From the NCBI RefSeq assembly GCF_001039355.2, contig NW_019773610.1:6838-29252 (forward strand): a DNA stretch of 22,415 nt. Direction: 5' to 3'. Made by a program: the position numbers and the translations under genes. Shown here piece after piece: positions 9,990 through 18,441 of this stretch. A model generated the notes under the pieces. It did no database searches, had not been told where the DNA came from, and saw only the letters and a list, made by a program, of their open reading frames with translations. Each line of letters starts with the position of its first letter. The first letter of the stretch is position 1. Source of the stretch: Lingula anatina. Taxonomy: Eukaryota; Brachiopoda; Lingulata; Lingulida; Lingulidae.

Positions 9990-10700
9990 ACCACATTCAA
10001 TAAATCTTTATTCACATCTCACTGAAAATGCAGGAAATCTGAATTGAAAATAGTAAGTCATCAAAAATAATGACTTCCTTTCACGAACGACGAAGAATGA
10101 AAAGTCGCATTTACAAGTGGCATTAAAGGATCACGCTATATTATGGGCGTTTTACGCACCTCAGTAAACAAAAAGTGTCTTTCACGGTAACTTATTGCAT
10201 ACCCAATGTCATGGGACCCCCTCCACCACTTGAGGCGCCTTTTTTGCCCCGAATGGTTAACGAGTGTGTCTGCACGACCAACGCTAAAAATTGCTGCTGT
10301 GCAGTTGATTGTGTTCATCTCAACTACAGCAATGAAAGGACGCAGATGTTGTACGACACGATTCGTGACGTCGGCTACTGAGTGCGATTTCTTGTTTATC
10401 TTCCATATCTACAGAGGCGTAGGTGTCTGGGAAAGGTGGTCGATAGCACGTTACCGAGCTAGTGATAACTGAAAGTATGTGTTAAAGGTATCTTTGTTGC
10501 TCCGGTTGAATATTTTCTTGCAAGAGGTGCTGAGAATCATATCAACCCGTCAGTCGTGTTCTTATTTATCTATGTTGAAAGCCACCCAATTTATTTAACT
10601 AATATATTGATGTTGAAAGCCTCCCCACCACATACAAATTCACCCTACGTGGTTTAACAGAAACGTATTTATAGAAAAGTTATTTATTTTTGTTTTAGTT
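9990..10700. repeat. Dispersed 650-bp repeat, copy 2 of 3
   Basis: Same block order as 3645-4295 and nearly identical to 11634-12262. Open frames on both strands (for example 10175-10381 + and 10136-10318 -) are not conserved in the other copies and show no domain, so they are not called genes. Confidence 0.85.
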
Positions 10701-10814
10701 AATTATTCAATAGCTAAGTAAAATTAATCTGCTTATGCCCCTATATGTATACCGAGGAGTTACAACAGAACTCCTTGCCTATACATGTACATATACTGAA
10801 ATAGGTTTAGTGCA

Positions 10815-11395
10815 ATAAGTAGTATTTGCATATTTTGATTTTTTGAAAAAAAAGGAATTAACCTCTCACTGATGACTTCACCCCCGTGTACTTCCAGCGA
10901 CAAATGGCAGCTCCACGTCTTATGACGCACTGCGGCACAATCTTATCTTCCCCGGTCCTCTGTATTTATATTTCTGGCAATATATTATCAATTACTGGTT
11001 ATTTAATATATGCAGTTATTGTGTGGAAGAATGTCGAAATACAGCTGTATCTCTCCATGGTGATAACCTCTTTGCAGTTTTGAACGTTGGGGATCGACGC
11101 AACAGATTCGTTGTGAACATCTCACAAAGGGGGCATGCGACCTCGAGGGCCACCCATAACAGCATGTGTTTGAAATTACTAGTATTTGAATATTGCAGTT
11201 TTTCAGAAAAAAAAATGAACTTCGCACTGGCGGCTCCACTCTAGTGTATTTCCAACTAAAAATGACCAGGCAGCTTCTCGCCTGACATCATTCGACGTGA
11301 TATGACGCACTGCGGCACAAGCTTATCTCCACTGGTACTCTGTATTTATATTTTTGGCAATATATTACCAATTGCTTGTTAGGAATTATATGTAT
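10815..11395. repeat. Nested pair of 200-bp modules flanking the class A relic (unit 1)
   Basis: 10815-11018 and 11176-11395 share TAGTATTTG, an A-run, TATGACGCACTGCGGCACAA, CTGTATTTATATTT and GGCAATATATTA. The exon relic sits between them. The same arrangement is repeated in unit 2, so four copies of the module exist. Confidence 0.8.
11021..11180 (+). pseudogene. Class A exon-2 relic, unit 1
   Basis: The segment starts VWKNVEIQ, corresponding to VWRNAELS in gene 2. A frameshift follows, after which the other frame reads SLHGDNLFAVLNVGDRRNRF and VVNISQRGHA.SRATHNS, aligned to SLCGDKLFAVLYAGDRSNKF and VVNISPEGHGIAKCTHES in gene 2. It ends around CLKL. The start of the domain, the C-terminus and exon 1 are missing. 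Its closest relative in the window is gene 2. Confidence 0.85.
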
Positions 11396-11633
11396 TCATT
11401 GTCTTTATTATCTTCTATCAAGTAAGCAAAGTGCACCCTGTATTCGATACCCTGGTTTTGTTAGTGGGACGCTTAGTGTACATGTGCCATGCTTCCTAGG
11501 GTGAACCTTTTGACATTGCAGAAAATACGAACGAAAAATATGAAACGCCAGTAGGGTAGTGTGTTTTTATTTGATGAGTGGGGGAGTGGTTACAGTCCAC
11601 AGAAAATGCAATTATCGATTCACAAACCACATT

Positions 11634-12262
11634 CAATAAATCTTTATTCACATCTCACTGAAAATGCAGGAAATCATCAAAAATAATGACTTCCTTTCAC
11701 GAACGACGAAGAATGAAAAGTCGCATTTACAAGTGGCGGGATTGGGTTATTAAAGGATCACGCTATATTTTGGACGTATTACGCATCTCAGTAAACAAAA
11801 AGTGTCTTTCACGGTAACTTATTGCATACCCAATGTCATGGGACCCCCTACACCACTTGAGGTGCCTTTTTTTGTAACGAATGTTTAACAAGGGTGTGTG
11901 GACGACCAACGCTGAAAATTGCTGCTGTGCAGTTGTGTTCATCTCAACTACAGCAATGAAAGGACGCAACTGTTGTGCGACACGATTCGTGACATATCGG
12001 CTACTGAGTGCGATTTCTTGTTTATCTTTCACTATCGCGTAGGTGTCTGGGAAAGGTGGTCGATACCACGCTGCCAAGCTAGTGATAAGTAAAAGTATGT
12101 GTTAAAGGTATCTTTGTTGAGGTATTTTCTTGCAACATGTGCTGAGAATCATATCAACCCGTCGGTCTTGTTCTTATTTATCTATTTAAGTTGAAAGCCT
12201 CCCCACTACACAAAAAATTCACACTACGTAGTTTAACAGAAACGTATTTATAGAAAAGTTAT
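11634..12262. repeat. Dispersed 650-bp repeat, copy 3 of 3
   Basis: Lies inside duplication unit 2 and nearly matches 9990-10700 with small deletions. The minus-strand open frame 11763-12077 (104 codons) falls here; the matching region of the other copies has different reading frames, so it is not annotated as a gene. Confidence 0.85.
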
Positions 12263-12420
12263 TTATTTTTGTTTAAGTTAATTATTCAATAGCTACTATA
12301 CGCATAAAAGTAATCTGCTTATGCCCCTATACAAAGGAGTTACAACAGAACTCCTTGCCTAGACATATACCAAAATAGATTTAGTGCAATAAGTAGTATT
12401 TGCATATTGTGATTTTTTTG

Positions 12421-12449
<29 letters not shown>
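12421..12449. repeat. Poly(A) mononucleotide tract
   Basis: 29 consecutive A; the same site in unit 1 (about 10846) has 8. Confidence 0.95.
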
Positions 12450-12451
<2 letters not shown>

Positions 12452-12614
12452 ATCAACTTCGCACTGATGACTCCACTCCCGTATACTTCCAGCAACAAAT
12501 GGCAGCTCCACGTCTTATGACGCACTGCGGCACAATCTTATCTTCCCCAGTCCTCTGTTTTATATTTCTGGCAATATATTATCAATTACTGGTCATTTAT
12601 TATATGCATTTATT

Positions 12615-12774
12615 GTGTGGAAGAATGTCGAAATACAGCTGTATCTCTCCATGGTGATAACCTCTTTGCAGTTTTGAACGTTGGGGATCGACGCAACAGA
12701 TTCGTTGTGAACATCTCACAAAGGGGGCATGCGACCTCGAGGGCCACCCATAACAGCATGTGTTTGAAATTACT
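12615..12774 (+). pseudogene. Class A exon-2 relic, unit 2
   Basis: Appears identical to the unit 1 relic, with the same frameshift between VWKNVEIQ and SLHGDNLF. The lesion was therefore present before the duplication. It was copied as a dead fragment. Confidence 0.85.
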
Positions 12775-13289
12775 AGTATTTGAATATTGCAGTTTTTCAG
12801 AAAAAAAGGAATGAACTTCGCACTGGCGGCTCCACTCTAGTGTATTTCCAACTAAAAATGACCAGGCAGCTTCTCGCCTGACATCATTCGACGTGATATG
12901 ACGCACTGCGGCACAAGCTTATCTCCACTGGTACTCTGTATTTATATTTCTGGCAATATATTACCAATTGCTTGCTAGGAATTATATGTATTCATTGTCT
13001 TTATTATCTTCTATCAAGTAAGCAAAGTGCACCGTGTATTCGATACCCTGGTTTTGTTAGTGGGACGCTTAGTGTACATGTGCCATGCTTCCTAGGGTGA
13101 ACCTTTTGACATTAGAGAAAATACGAACTAAGATTCACATTTTACTGAGCTTAATGTCTTCTTTTCACAAATGATGAAAAAAAAAACCCCGCTCTCTGTT
13201 GTCCCACAAATGGGGTTCTTCACTGATCATGCTAAATAAATAAACTTATATTCCACGCATCTTAAGAAATAAAAATTGACTTTAATGGG

Positions 13290-13438
13290 TAACAAAATTC
13301 AACAGGAAAATATTGCCCTTGTTAGCTATATGAATCACGTGATGTGTTTCATCCAAGACATGCTCGACTCCTGTGATTTGTGGCATAGTGCAAGGGTCGA
13401 TGTCTTTGCAAACATTGACTATTCAATGGCCGGCCTTA
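13290..13438. repeat. Repeat shared with 16040-16195 (3' flank of gene 3)
   Basis: Shared blocks are CAACAGGAAAATATTGC/CAAACAGGAAAATTATTGC, TTGTTAGCTA, TTCATCCAAGACA, GACTC and CGATGTCT.TGCAAACAT. The second copy lies just past the 3' end of gene 3, so this one may be the flank of a lost class B gene. A related scrap, AAAAATATTGCACTCGTTAGCTACTA, follows the transposon at about 14225. The 68-codon plus-strand frame at 13276 has no domain. Confidence 0.65.
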
Positions 13439-14214
13439 TGCCCCTATTTCACACAGACCACGAATCTCACGAATGGCCTTGAATTGACAAATTTCACGAT
13501 TCGTGGTTGAATCGTAATCAGTTCGTGAAGTTCTTAACTGATTCGAATACATTCGTAGCCAGTTCTTGCACTTCTTGACCAACAAGAATTGGTGGCAAAA
13601 ACTTTGATGCCCCTATTTCACACAGACCACGAATCCCACAAATCGCCAGGAATTGAAAATTTCAGGATTCGTGGTTGAATCGTAATCAGTTCGTGAAGCT
13701 CTTAACAGATTCGTATATAATCGTAGTCAGTTCTTGCAATTCTTGATCAATCGGGAATTCGTGGCAAAATATGGAGCTGTTCAAAGTTTTGGCCACGAAC
13801 TCATGATTCCAAAAAATTGTAGTGACTGGACAATATTCGTGCGACTCCAACCGAATCCTACGAATATTCGTAACACTATCGCACCTGTATCGTAACTGAA
13901 TCGTAGAGCGTGTCGAATAAGAACAGAAAATTGGCAAAATCTCACGATTCCAGCCAAATCCCACGAATATTCGTAACACTATCGTACCTGTATCGTAACT
14001 GAATCGTAGAGCGTGTCGAATTAGAACAGAGATTTGGCAAAATCTCACGATTCCAGCCAAATCCCACGAATATTCGTAACACTATCGAACCTGTATCGTA
14101 ACTGAATCGTGAGCGTGTCGAATTAGACCAGAAAATTGGCAAAATCTCACGGATCCTCACGAATCCTGAAATTTGTCAATTCCTGGTATTCGTGGTCTGT
14201 GTGAAATAGGGGCC
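13439..14214. mobile_element. Inverted-repeat element with TTA target duplication
   Basis: The left end GCCCCTATTTCACACAGACC (13440 on) is the reverse complement of the right end (to 14213). The match continues inwards through CACGAAT and AATTGACAAATTTCA/TGAAATTTGTCAATT. Flanking direct repeats are TTA (13436-13438 and 14215-14217), extendable to CCTTA if one base is shared with the terminus. A second copy of the left end occurs internally at about 13611, and the right half is a tandem array. A TTA duplication fits PIF/Harbinger-type insertion. No transposase is encoded; the minus-strand frames at 13686-14160 are translations of the tandem repeat. Confidence 0.8.
13845..14155. repeat. 103-bp tandem repeat, three copies, inside the element
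   Basis: Each unit carries ACGAATATTCGTAACACTAT, then CCTGTATCGTAACTGAATCG and GAGCGTGTCGAAT. CACGAAT/ATTCGTG motifs are scattered throughout, so the array has many short inverted pairs. Confidence 0.85.
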
Positions 14215-14514
14215 TTAGGCAAGAAAAATATTGCACTCGTTAGCTACTATAAGTTATAGAATTATTCAAATTATACAACTATTTTGCCGTAAGGTGACAG
14301 GGCGAGGGTCGCAGGTGAGGAATACGGTCTAAAGGTTTAAAGGAGAACTCACACTGGCCAGCAAATTAAATGATTTTTTTAAAGTGACCCTGCGTGAGTT
14401 TGGATCAAAATTGAATTGCTTCCTCGTGAAAACAAGAAAAACGTGCTGTATAACAAATGGGACTCTTTTGTATCTGTAGGGCGGAAAGTGATGTGCTTGA
14501 TAAGCTCCACAAAT

Positions 14515-15050
14515 TACAGTAAACAAGAGTTTCCAATGTTTAACTGGTAAATTATAATTGATAAAAAAATCATGGGGAAAAGTAAAAACGTCAAATCCAA
14601 TGGAAGCCCAGCTCCGTCACCGCTGAATATACACGTTAGGTCTTTACAAACACAATGCAGTAAACAAGTTCTCATTTTTTTGTTAAATTCAATTCATAAC
14701 AAAATCATGGGGAAAAGTAAAAGGTCAAAACCATGGTTGCATTAAGATTGTGAATACAGGAATATAAGAGCTAAGTGCGGTTCATGGTGATAAAAAGGTC
14801 AAAGGTCATATTCAAGGTCACAGGACGACTGTCAATATATTAGCTTCTATTCAAGTTCAGTAGTAACTTTGGGTAGATCTCTGCTAGTTTTGGAGATTTA
14901 AGGGGTGAAAATTTGCATAGTTCAGTTCATGGTTTAAAGTAGTTCAAAAGTCATTTAGATTCCCAGTACATGATTTTCTATTTCCTAGTTCAATAGCAAC
15001 AATGGGCGTATCTCTGCTAATTTTGGAGTATTTCACATTTTATTTTCACC
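14515..15050. repeat. Two small tandem duplications (about 135 bp periods)
   Basis: First pair: AGTAAACAAG and ATCATGGGGAAAAGTAAAA at about 14517/14570 and about 14659/14704. Second pair: GTTCA.TAG.AAC and ATCTCTGCTA.TTTTGGAG at about 14855/14875 and about 14988/15010. No gene is visible in 14220-15770. The minus-strand frame 14329-14526 shows nothing recognisable. Confidence 0.6.
14796..14820 (+). promoter_or_regulatory. DR1 nuclear-receptor element plus extended half-site
   Basis: AGGTCA-A-AGGTCA (14796-14808) is the consensus direct repeat with one-base spacing used by HNF4, RXR and COUP-TF type receptors. TTCAAGGTCA (14811-14820) is an extended half-site of the ERR/SF-1 type. Such strings also occur by chance in repeats, and no nearby promoter is identified. 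Confidence 0.35.
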
Positions 15051-15541
15051 CCTGAATATTGCGACGTTGTACTTTTTGATATAGCGCAACTGTAGGCCCT
15101 ATGGAAAACAAATTCCACTTCCAGTATTGCGCTTTACCAGTATAAGCTCTACAAAAAAGGTCTTAAGCATTTACGGCTGCTTCTTCCATAATAATGCACC
15201 GACTGATTCCAAACTCACGTAGATGAACGATGACTCTAAGTGTAACATCTTATATTTTAGAAACATTGATTACTTCTGTAAGTTTGAGAACAATAGGCTT
15301 ACTGTTTTTCCTTGAAATGTTTTGTCGGTATTACATACATCTGGGATGTAGCCTACGTGCTGAAAAAAAAACTGCATAACTTTTGATTAAAAGGCCGGAT
15401 CATTCCGATTTTTGAACTTGACCCCTTTTTCACGAATATCCACCATTTTTCCAAGTTTGAAAACAAAAAGTAAACAGTTTTCACTTATCGTGTTATAACT
15501 GACGACGTCAAAGACGATAGACGCAGGTGATAACTATGTGC

Positions 15542-15560
15542 ACAGACACGATGTGTCTGT
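15542..15560. repeat. Perfect 8-bp hairpin
   Basis: ACAGACAC-GAT-GTGTCTGT, followed by ACATA. A GACGACGTCA sequence with a CRE-like core lies about 40 bases upstream. No role is evident. Confidence 0.6.
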
Positions 15561-15774
15561 ACATAAAATCAGTAACACCGACAGTGCGTTGCATGATTAC
15601 GAAAACCTTTTAATAACTTTCACTGATAACCTTTCTTTTGAAAAATAAGGATTACGTCTGGTGTAGTCAATTCCATATGCCTATTCAAACATAGTTATGG
15701 CATAGTTCAAGCATAGTTAACATTAAGTTACAGTCCTCTGTGGCAATACATTTTGCGACGAAAATGGCGCATAA

Positions 15775-16028
15775 CTTTATTAATATCTAATGTTATTGTT
15801 TTAATGAACCCAAAACAATTAAAAGCCAAGCATTATTGACAAAGGAGGTGTACTTTGCCCTGATAACGAAATAATAATACCTAACGTTATTGTTTCAAAC
15901 AACCTAAAACAAAAGGCAAGGGTTATTGACATAGGAAATGTTGGAGCTTAATAACTTATCAAATAATATCTAAAGTTACCGTTTGCAACAACCCAAGACA
16001 ATTAAAAGTCAAGTTCCTGATAATGAAA
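15775..16028. repeat. Tandem repeat of about 95 bp, 2.7 copies
   Basis: Units start near 15777, 15872 and 15961 with AATA(A)TA(T/C)CTAA(T/C/A)GTTA, then ACCC.A.ACAATTAAAAG.CAAG and TTATTGACA..GGA. It lies just beyond the 3' flank of gene 3. Confidence 0.7.
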
Positions 16029-16039
16029 CAATAAGTCAC

Positions 16040-16195
16040 AAGGTGCAACAAAATCAAACAGGAAAATTATTGCTCTTGTTAGCTACTTTATGTTTTCAAA
16101 TGATTCAGGTGCTCTGCTTCATCCAAGACAGACTAGACTCACGAGTCATTTATGCAGCAATACTCAGGTCGATGTCTCTGCAAACATAGAATATT
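16040..16195. repeat. Second copy of the 13.3-kb repeat
   Basis: Aligns with 13290-13438, as described there, and lies 3' of gene 3. The 68-codon frame at 15983-16189 crosses two repeat boundaries and is not called. Confidence 0.65.
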
Positions 16196-16232
16196 CATAA
16201 AATGATTGAATTTGCCAAGGGAATGCTTTTCT

Positions 16233-16238
16233 TTTAAT
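16233..16238 (-). terminator. Candidate poly(A) signal of gene 3
   Basis: ATTAAA on the minus strand, about 65 bases after the gene 3 stop. A common variant hexamer. Confidence 0.35.
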
Positions 16239-16302
16239 TTTCATTAACAACAGTGCATTTGTTTATAATTAACTTCACTAAAGTACAGTGTTTTGATTTT
16301 CC

Positions 16303-17527
16303 TCAGAAAAACTCCTTTACTGGCTTTAACTTTGGTTCATTTCTCCCGTCGTGTGACAAGAGAAACTTATTTGTTGCATCACCAGAATAAACACTAAACA
16401 CCCTCCCCTCTTTGTCGTATATCACCAGCTCAGAGTTAGCCCAAACTTCTTTTGGTCGCGTTTCCAGGCAGGACATTGCATGCTGTAGAAGTTCTCTCAA
16501 TCCCCGTGACTCGTAGGTATCAACCATACCCTCATTTCCAACCCATTTCACAATTAAACTTCCGAGAATAATTTTGTTGATTTCTCTAACTCTCTTCTAA
16601 AATTAAAAAAAAAAATGTTATAAGAACAATTGTACTATACACGTTTATATGTAAGCCTTGGCCAAGTAAAAACAAATAAATGGAATTTTGTAAGAATATT
16701 TATCCTGTACCAATGTGACATGTATTTCTAACTGAAAATACATTTTACAATGTTTTACACTATCCATCCTTGCATACCTTGCATCGCTCGTAGGTTCTTG
16801 AGTGATTGCGTGTGTGTGTGTGTGTGTGTGTGTTTGTGTGTGTGTTATTATTACTGGTGTGATCAACAAGTGCAATTGACACAGTGCCATGGGCTACTGT
16901 GGGAGGATAGAGACTGCACGTCAACTAGGCTATTGGACAGATTTGACATCACAGTCAGCTTTGTGCCATGCTATCAGTGAGTCAACTAAGTTACAAAATG
17001 GGTCAAAGATGTAGAAAGGTGTAGAAATGGTTGAATAAATCTGAATACAAGACAATTCTATTGCTTCAATGGGGAAATATGTTAAGTTCGACAAAACTAC
17101 TTACCCGCACAGTATATTTGATGTCTTTATGATGTTCTACATCTTCTACAAACCACTTCATTAAACGCTGAACAGCAGTAATGATGCAATCTTTTGAAGT
17201 TATATCTTCGTTGTCTTCAGGAGGTCTAGCTTTGTGGTCTTCAGAAGTTATATCTTCGGTGTCTTCATAAGGTTTATCGTCGGTGGATTCAGAAGATTTA
17301 TCTTCGGTGGATTCAGAAGGTTTATTTTCGGTGTCTTCAGAAGTTATATCTTCTGTGTCTTCTAAATGTTTATTTTCAGTGGATTCAGAAGATTCATCTT
17401 CGTTGTCTTCAGAAGTTATATCTGTGTTGTCTTCGGAAGGTTTATCTTCAGTGTGTTCAGAAGGTTTATCTTCAGTGTGTTCAGAAGGTTTATCTTCGTT
17501 GTCTTCAGAAGAGTAAAAGTTCCCCAT
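16303..17527 (-). CDS. Gene 3: class B, myristoylation-type start, 13 acidic octads, VWAN domain
   Basis: Exon 1 (17527-17105) starts MGNFYSS and ends CGG|GTAAGT. A 508-bp intron ends AATTTTAG; exon 2 (16596-16303) begins KRVREINK in phase 0. The protein is 238 residues. Residues 1-7 form the myristoylation-type start. Residues 8-111 are 13 exact-length octapeptides (such as EDTEDITS, ESTEDKSS, EHTEDKPS), strongly acidic and surely disordered. Residues 112-141 are helical in character (AVQRLMKWFVEDVEHH). Exon 2 carries VGNEG, then LLQHAMSCLETRP..VWANSELVIY, YSGDATNKFLLSHDGRN and a short tail ending EFF. The VW.N and Y.G...N.F pattern aligns with genes 1 and 2, but the SPEG/THES/VWEW part and the hydrophobic tail are absent. 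It diverges head to head from gene 2. No named family is recognised and the function is unknown. Confidence 0.85.
16809..16845. repeat. (TG)n microsatellite in the gene 3 intron
   Basis: About 18 TG dinucleotides with one TTTG interruption. The open frames across it on both strands are products of the repeat. Confidence 0.95.
17195..17506 (-). repeat. 24-bp coding minisatellite: 13 octapeptide units of gene 3
   Basis: The units are uninterrupted and all 8 codons long, so the array has expanded or contracted only in whole units. Most contain the pattern ED/ES-x-E/T-D/N-K/I-x-S. The opposite strand is also open for 77 codons, a side effect of the repeat. It separates the membrane-anchoring start from the folded domain by about 100 residues. 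Confidence 0.9.
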
Positions 17528-17604
17528 CGTGTGTTCTAACCGAAGTAAGACTCAGATCAAGGCAGATTGAGTTAATTCTAATTCAAGATCGCACTTCGAT
17601 TCTC

Positions 17605-17610
17605 TTTATA
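17605..17610 (-). promoter_or_regulatory. TATA box of gene 3
   Basis: TATAAA (in TATAAAGAG) on the minus strand, 77 bases upstream of the ATG, predicting transcription start near 17575-17580 and a leader of about 50 nt. Confidence 0.6.
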
Positions 17611-18173
17611 TTCTCCTTTCCATATGTCCATGCGAGGATCAAGCCTTGGTAGAGTATCGCAAGTAATTGTTGAATCATCAAAGACAAATTTAGCATATTT
17701 GTTGCATGCTACATACACAAGATTTTCCCCATATTATAGTTACTTAGGTACTATCTATGCAAACCCCCCTGCATTCAATATTCAAAATCAAAAGCAATAA
17801 AGTGTTGCGCATGCGTCAATTAGATCTTAGATAAGCCATGACTCAGTAGCAGATGGCGAGATGCCCAGTTCATATATTGTAGCCGAAGAATTGGGAAACG
17901 TGACTTTGCATATTAAATGCATTTGAAAATATTCCAAGATAACATATTATTTCCCATTTATCCTTCAATTATAAATACTGCTAATTTTTCCCAATTTGAA
18001 CCTTAAAACCTATCAAATCGTTCAGTGTAAAGGCGCGTACATGTAAGTACTTGTAGACATTTTTTCCCTGTAAGGAAATCATTTCGTTCTAAATTTCGCA
18101 TTAATCATCTTGAACTTAATAGTTATTTTAAGATAGCACAAAACTTCCTATTCCTCTCGGGATCAGCTTATCA

Positions 18174-18181
18174 TGACGTCA
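18174..18181. promoter_or_regulatory. Palindromic CRE, TGACGTCA
   Basis: Full consensus site for CREB/ATF bZIP dimers, 9 bases from the CArG box and about 260 bases upstream of the gene 2 ATG. Confidence 0.65.
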
Positions 18182-18190
18182 CGCACCACA

Positions 18191-18200
18191 CCTTATAAGG
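18191..18200. promoter_or_regulatory. CArG box, CCTTATAAGG (SRF-type)
   Basis: Perfect match to CC(A/T)6GG. Its TTATAA core could alternatively act as a TATA element for gene 2, giving a leader of about 210 nt. Confidence 0.6.
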
Positions 18201-18441
18201 TGATGCACAATCATGTAAGGCAATTCAAACCTTAAAGTTATTGGTGCGTTTTACACGTCATACATTTCAACGTCCTTGCTGATCGGGGGGTGGGGGGTTT
18301 GATTGGAAAGAACAGCAGCATCTAAGAAGCATTCTTAAAAAGACCGAACATTAGACTTTCAACCTACCTCCTTCATCAACAAACTTATTAACAAACGTGA
18401 GCTTTGACAACTTATTCCTGCGCGACAAGTTAGGATTAATC

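Larger units (their letters stand above)
9903..11538. repeat. Tandem segmental duplication, unit 1 (1636 bp)
   Basis: The unit begins TATGAAACGCCAGTAGGG and ends just before the same string at 11539. It contains copy 2 of the 650-bp repeat, a class A exon-2 relic and two flanking 200-bp modules. Similarity to unit 2 is very high; about 180 bases across the exon relic look identical by eye, so the duplication is recent relative to the relic's decay. Confidence 0.9.
12388..12990. repeat. Nested pair of 200-bp modules flanking the class A relic (unit 2)
   Basis: 12388-12612 and 12770-12990 repeat the module pair of unit 1 on either side of the second exon relic. Confidence 0.8.
11539..13128. 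repeat. Tandem segmental duplication, unit 2 (1590 bp)
   Basis: Second copy of 9903-11538, ending with GAAAATACGAAC at 13128, where similarity stops. Differences are small indels plus growth of one A tract from 8 to 29 bases at 12421-12449. Confidence 0.9.
17611..18441. promoter_or_regulatory. Divergent intergenic region between gene 3 and gene 2
   Basis: The two start codons are 914 bases apart on opposite strands. From left to right the region holds the gene 3 TATA box, an NRF1-like TGCGCATGCGT at about 17805-17815, a palindromic CRE (18174-18181) and a CArG box (18191-18200). The AT-rich middle has no open frame of note. Shared control of the two genes is inference from arrangement. Confidence 0.6.

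Noticed and set aside
11763-12077. 104-codon minus-strand frame in the 650-bp repeat
   Set aside because: Not conserved as a frame in the other two copies and no domain recognised.
10886-12906. Several 60-100 codon frames on both strands in the tandem duplication
   Set aside because: Explained by the class A exon relics, the 200-bp modules and the poly(A) tract; frames are broken or differ between units.
13686-14160. Minus-strand frames of 124 and 72 codons with repeated RYRCDSVTNIR-type segments
   Set aside because: Translation of the 103-bp tandem repeat in a non-autonomous element.
17283-17516. 77-codon Ser-rich plus-strand frame
   Set aside because: Antisense of the acidic octapeptide array of gene 3.
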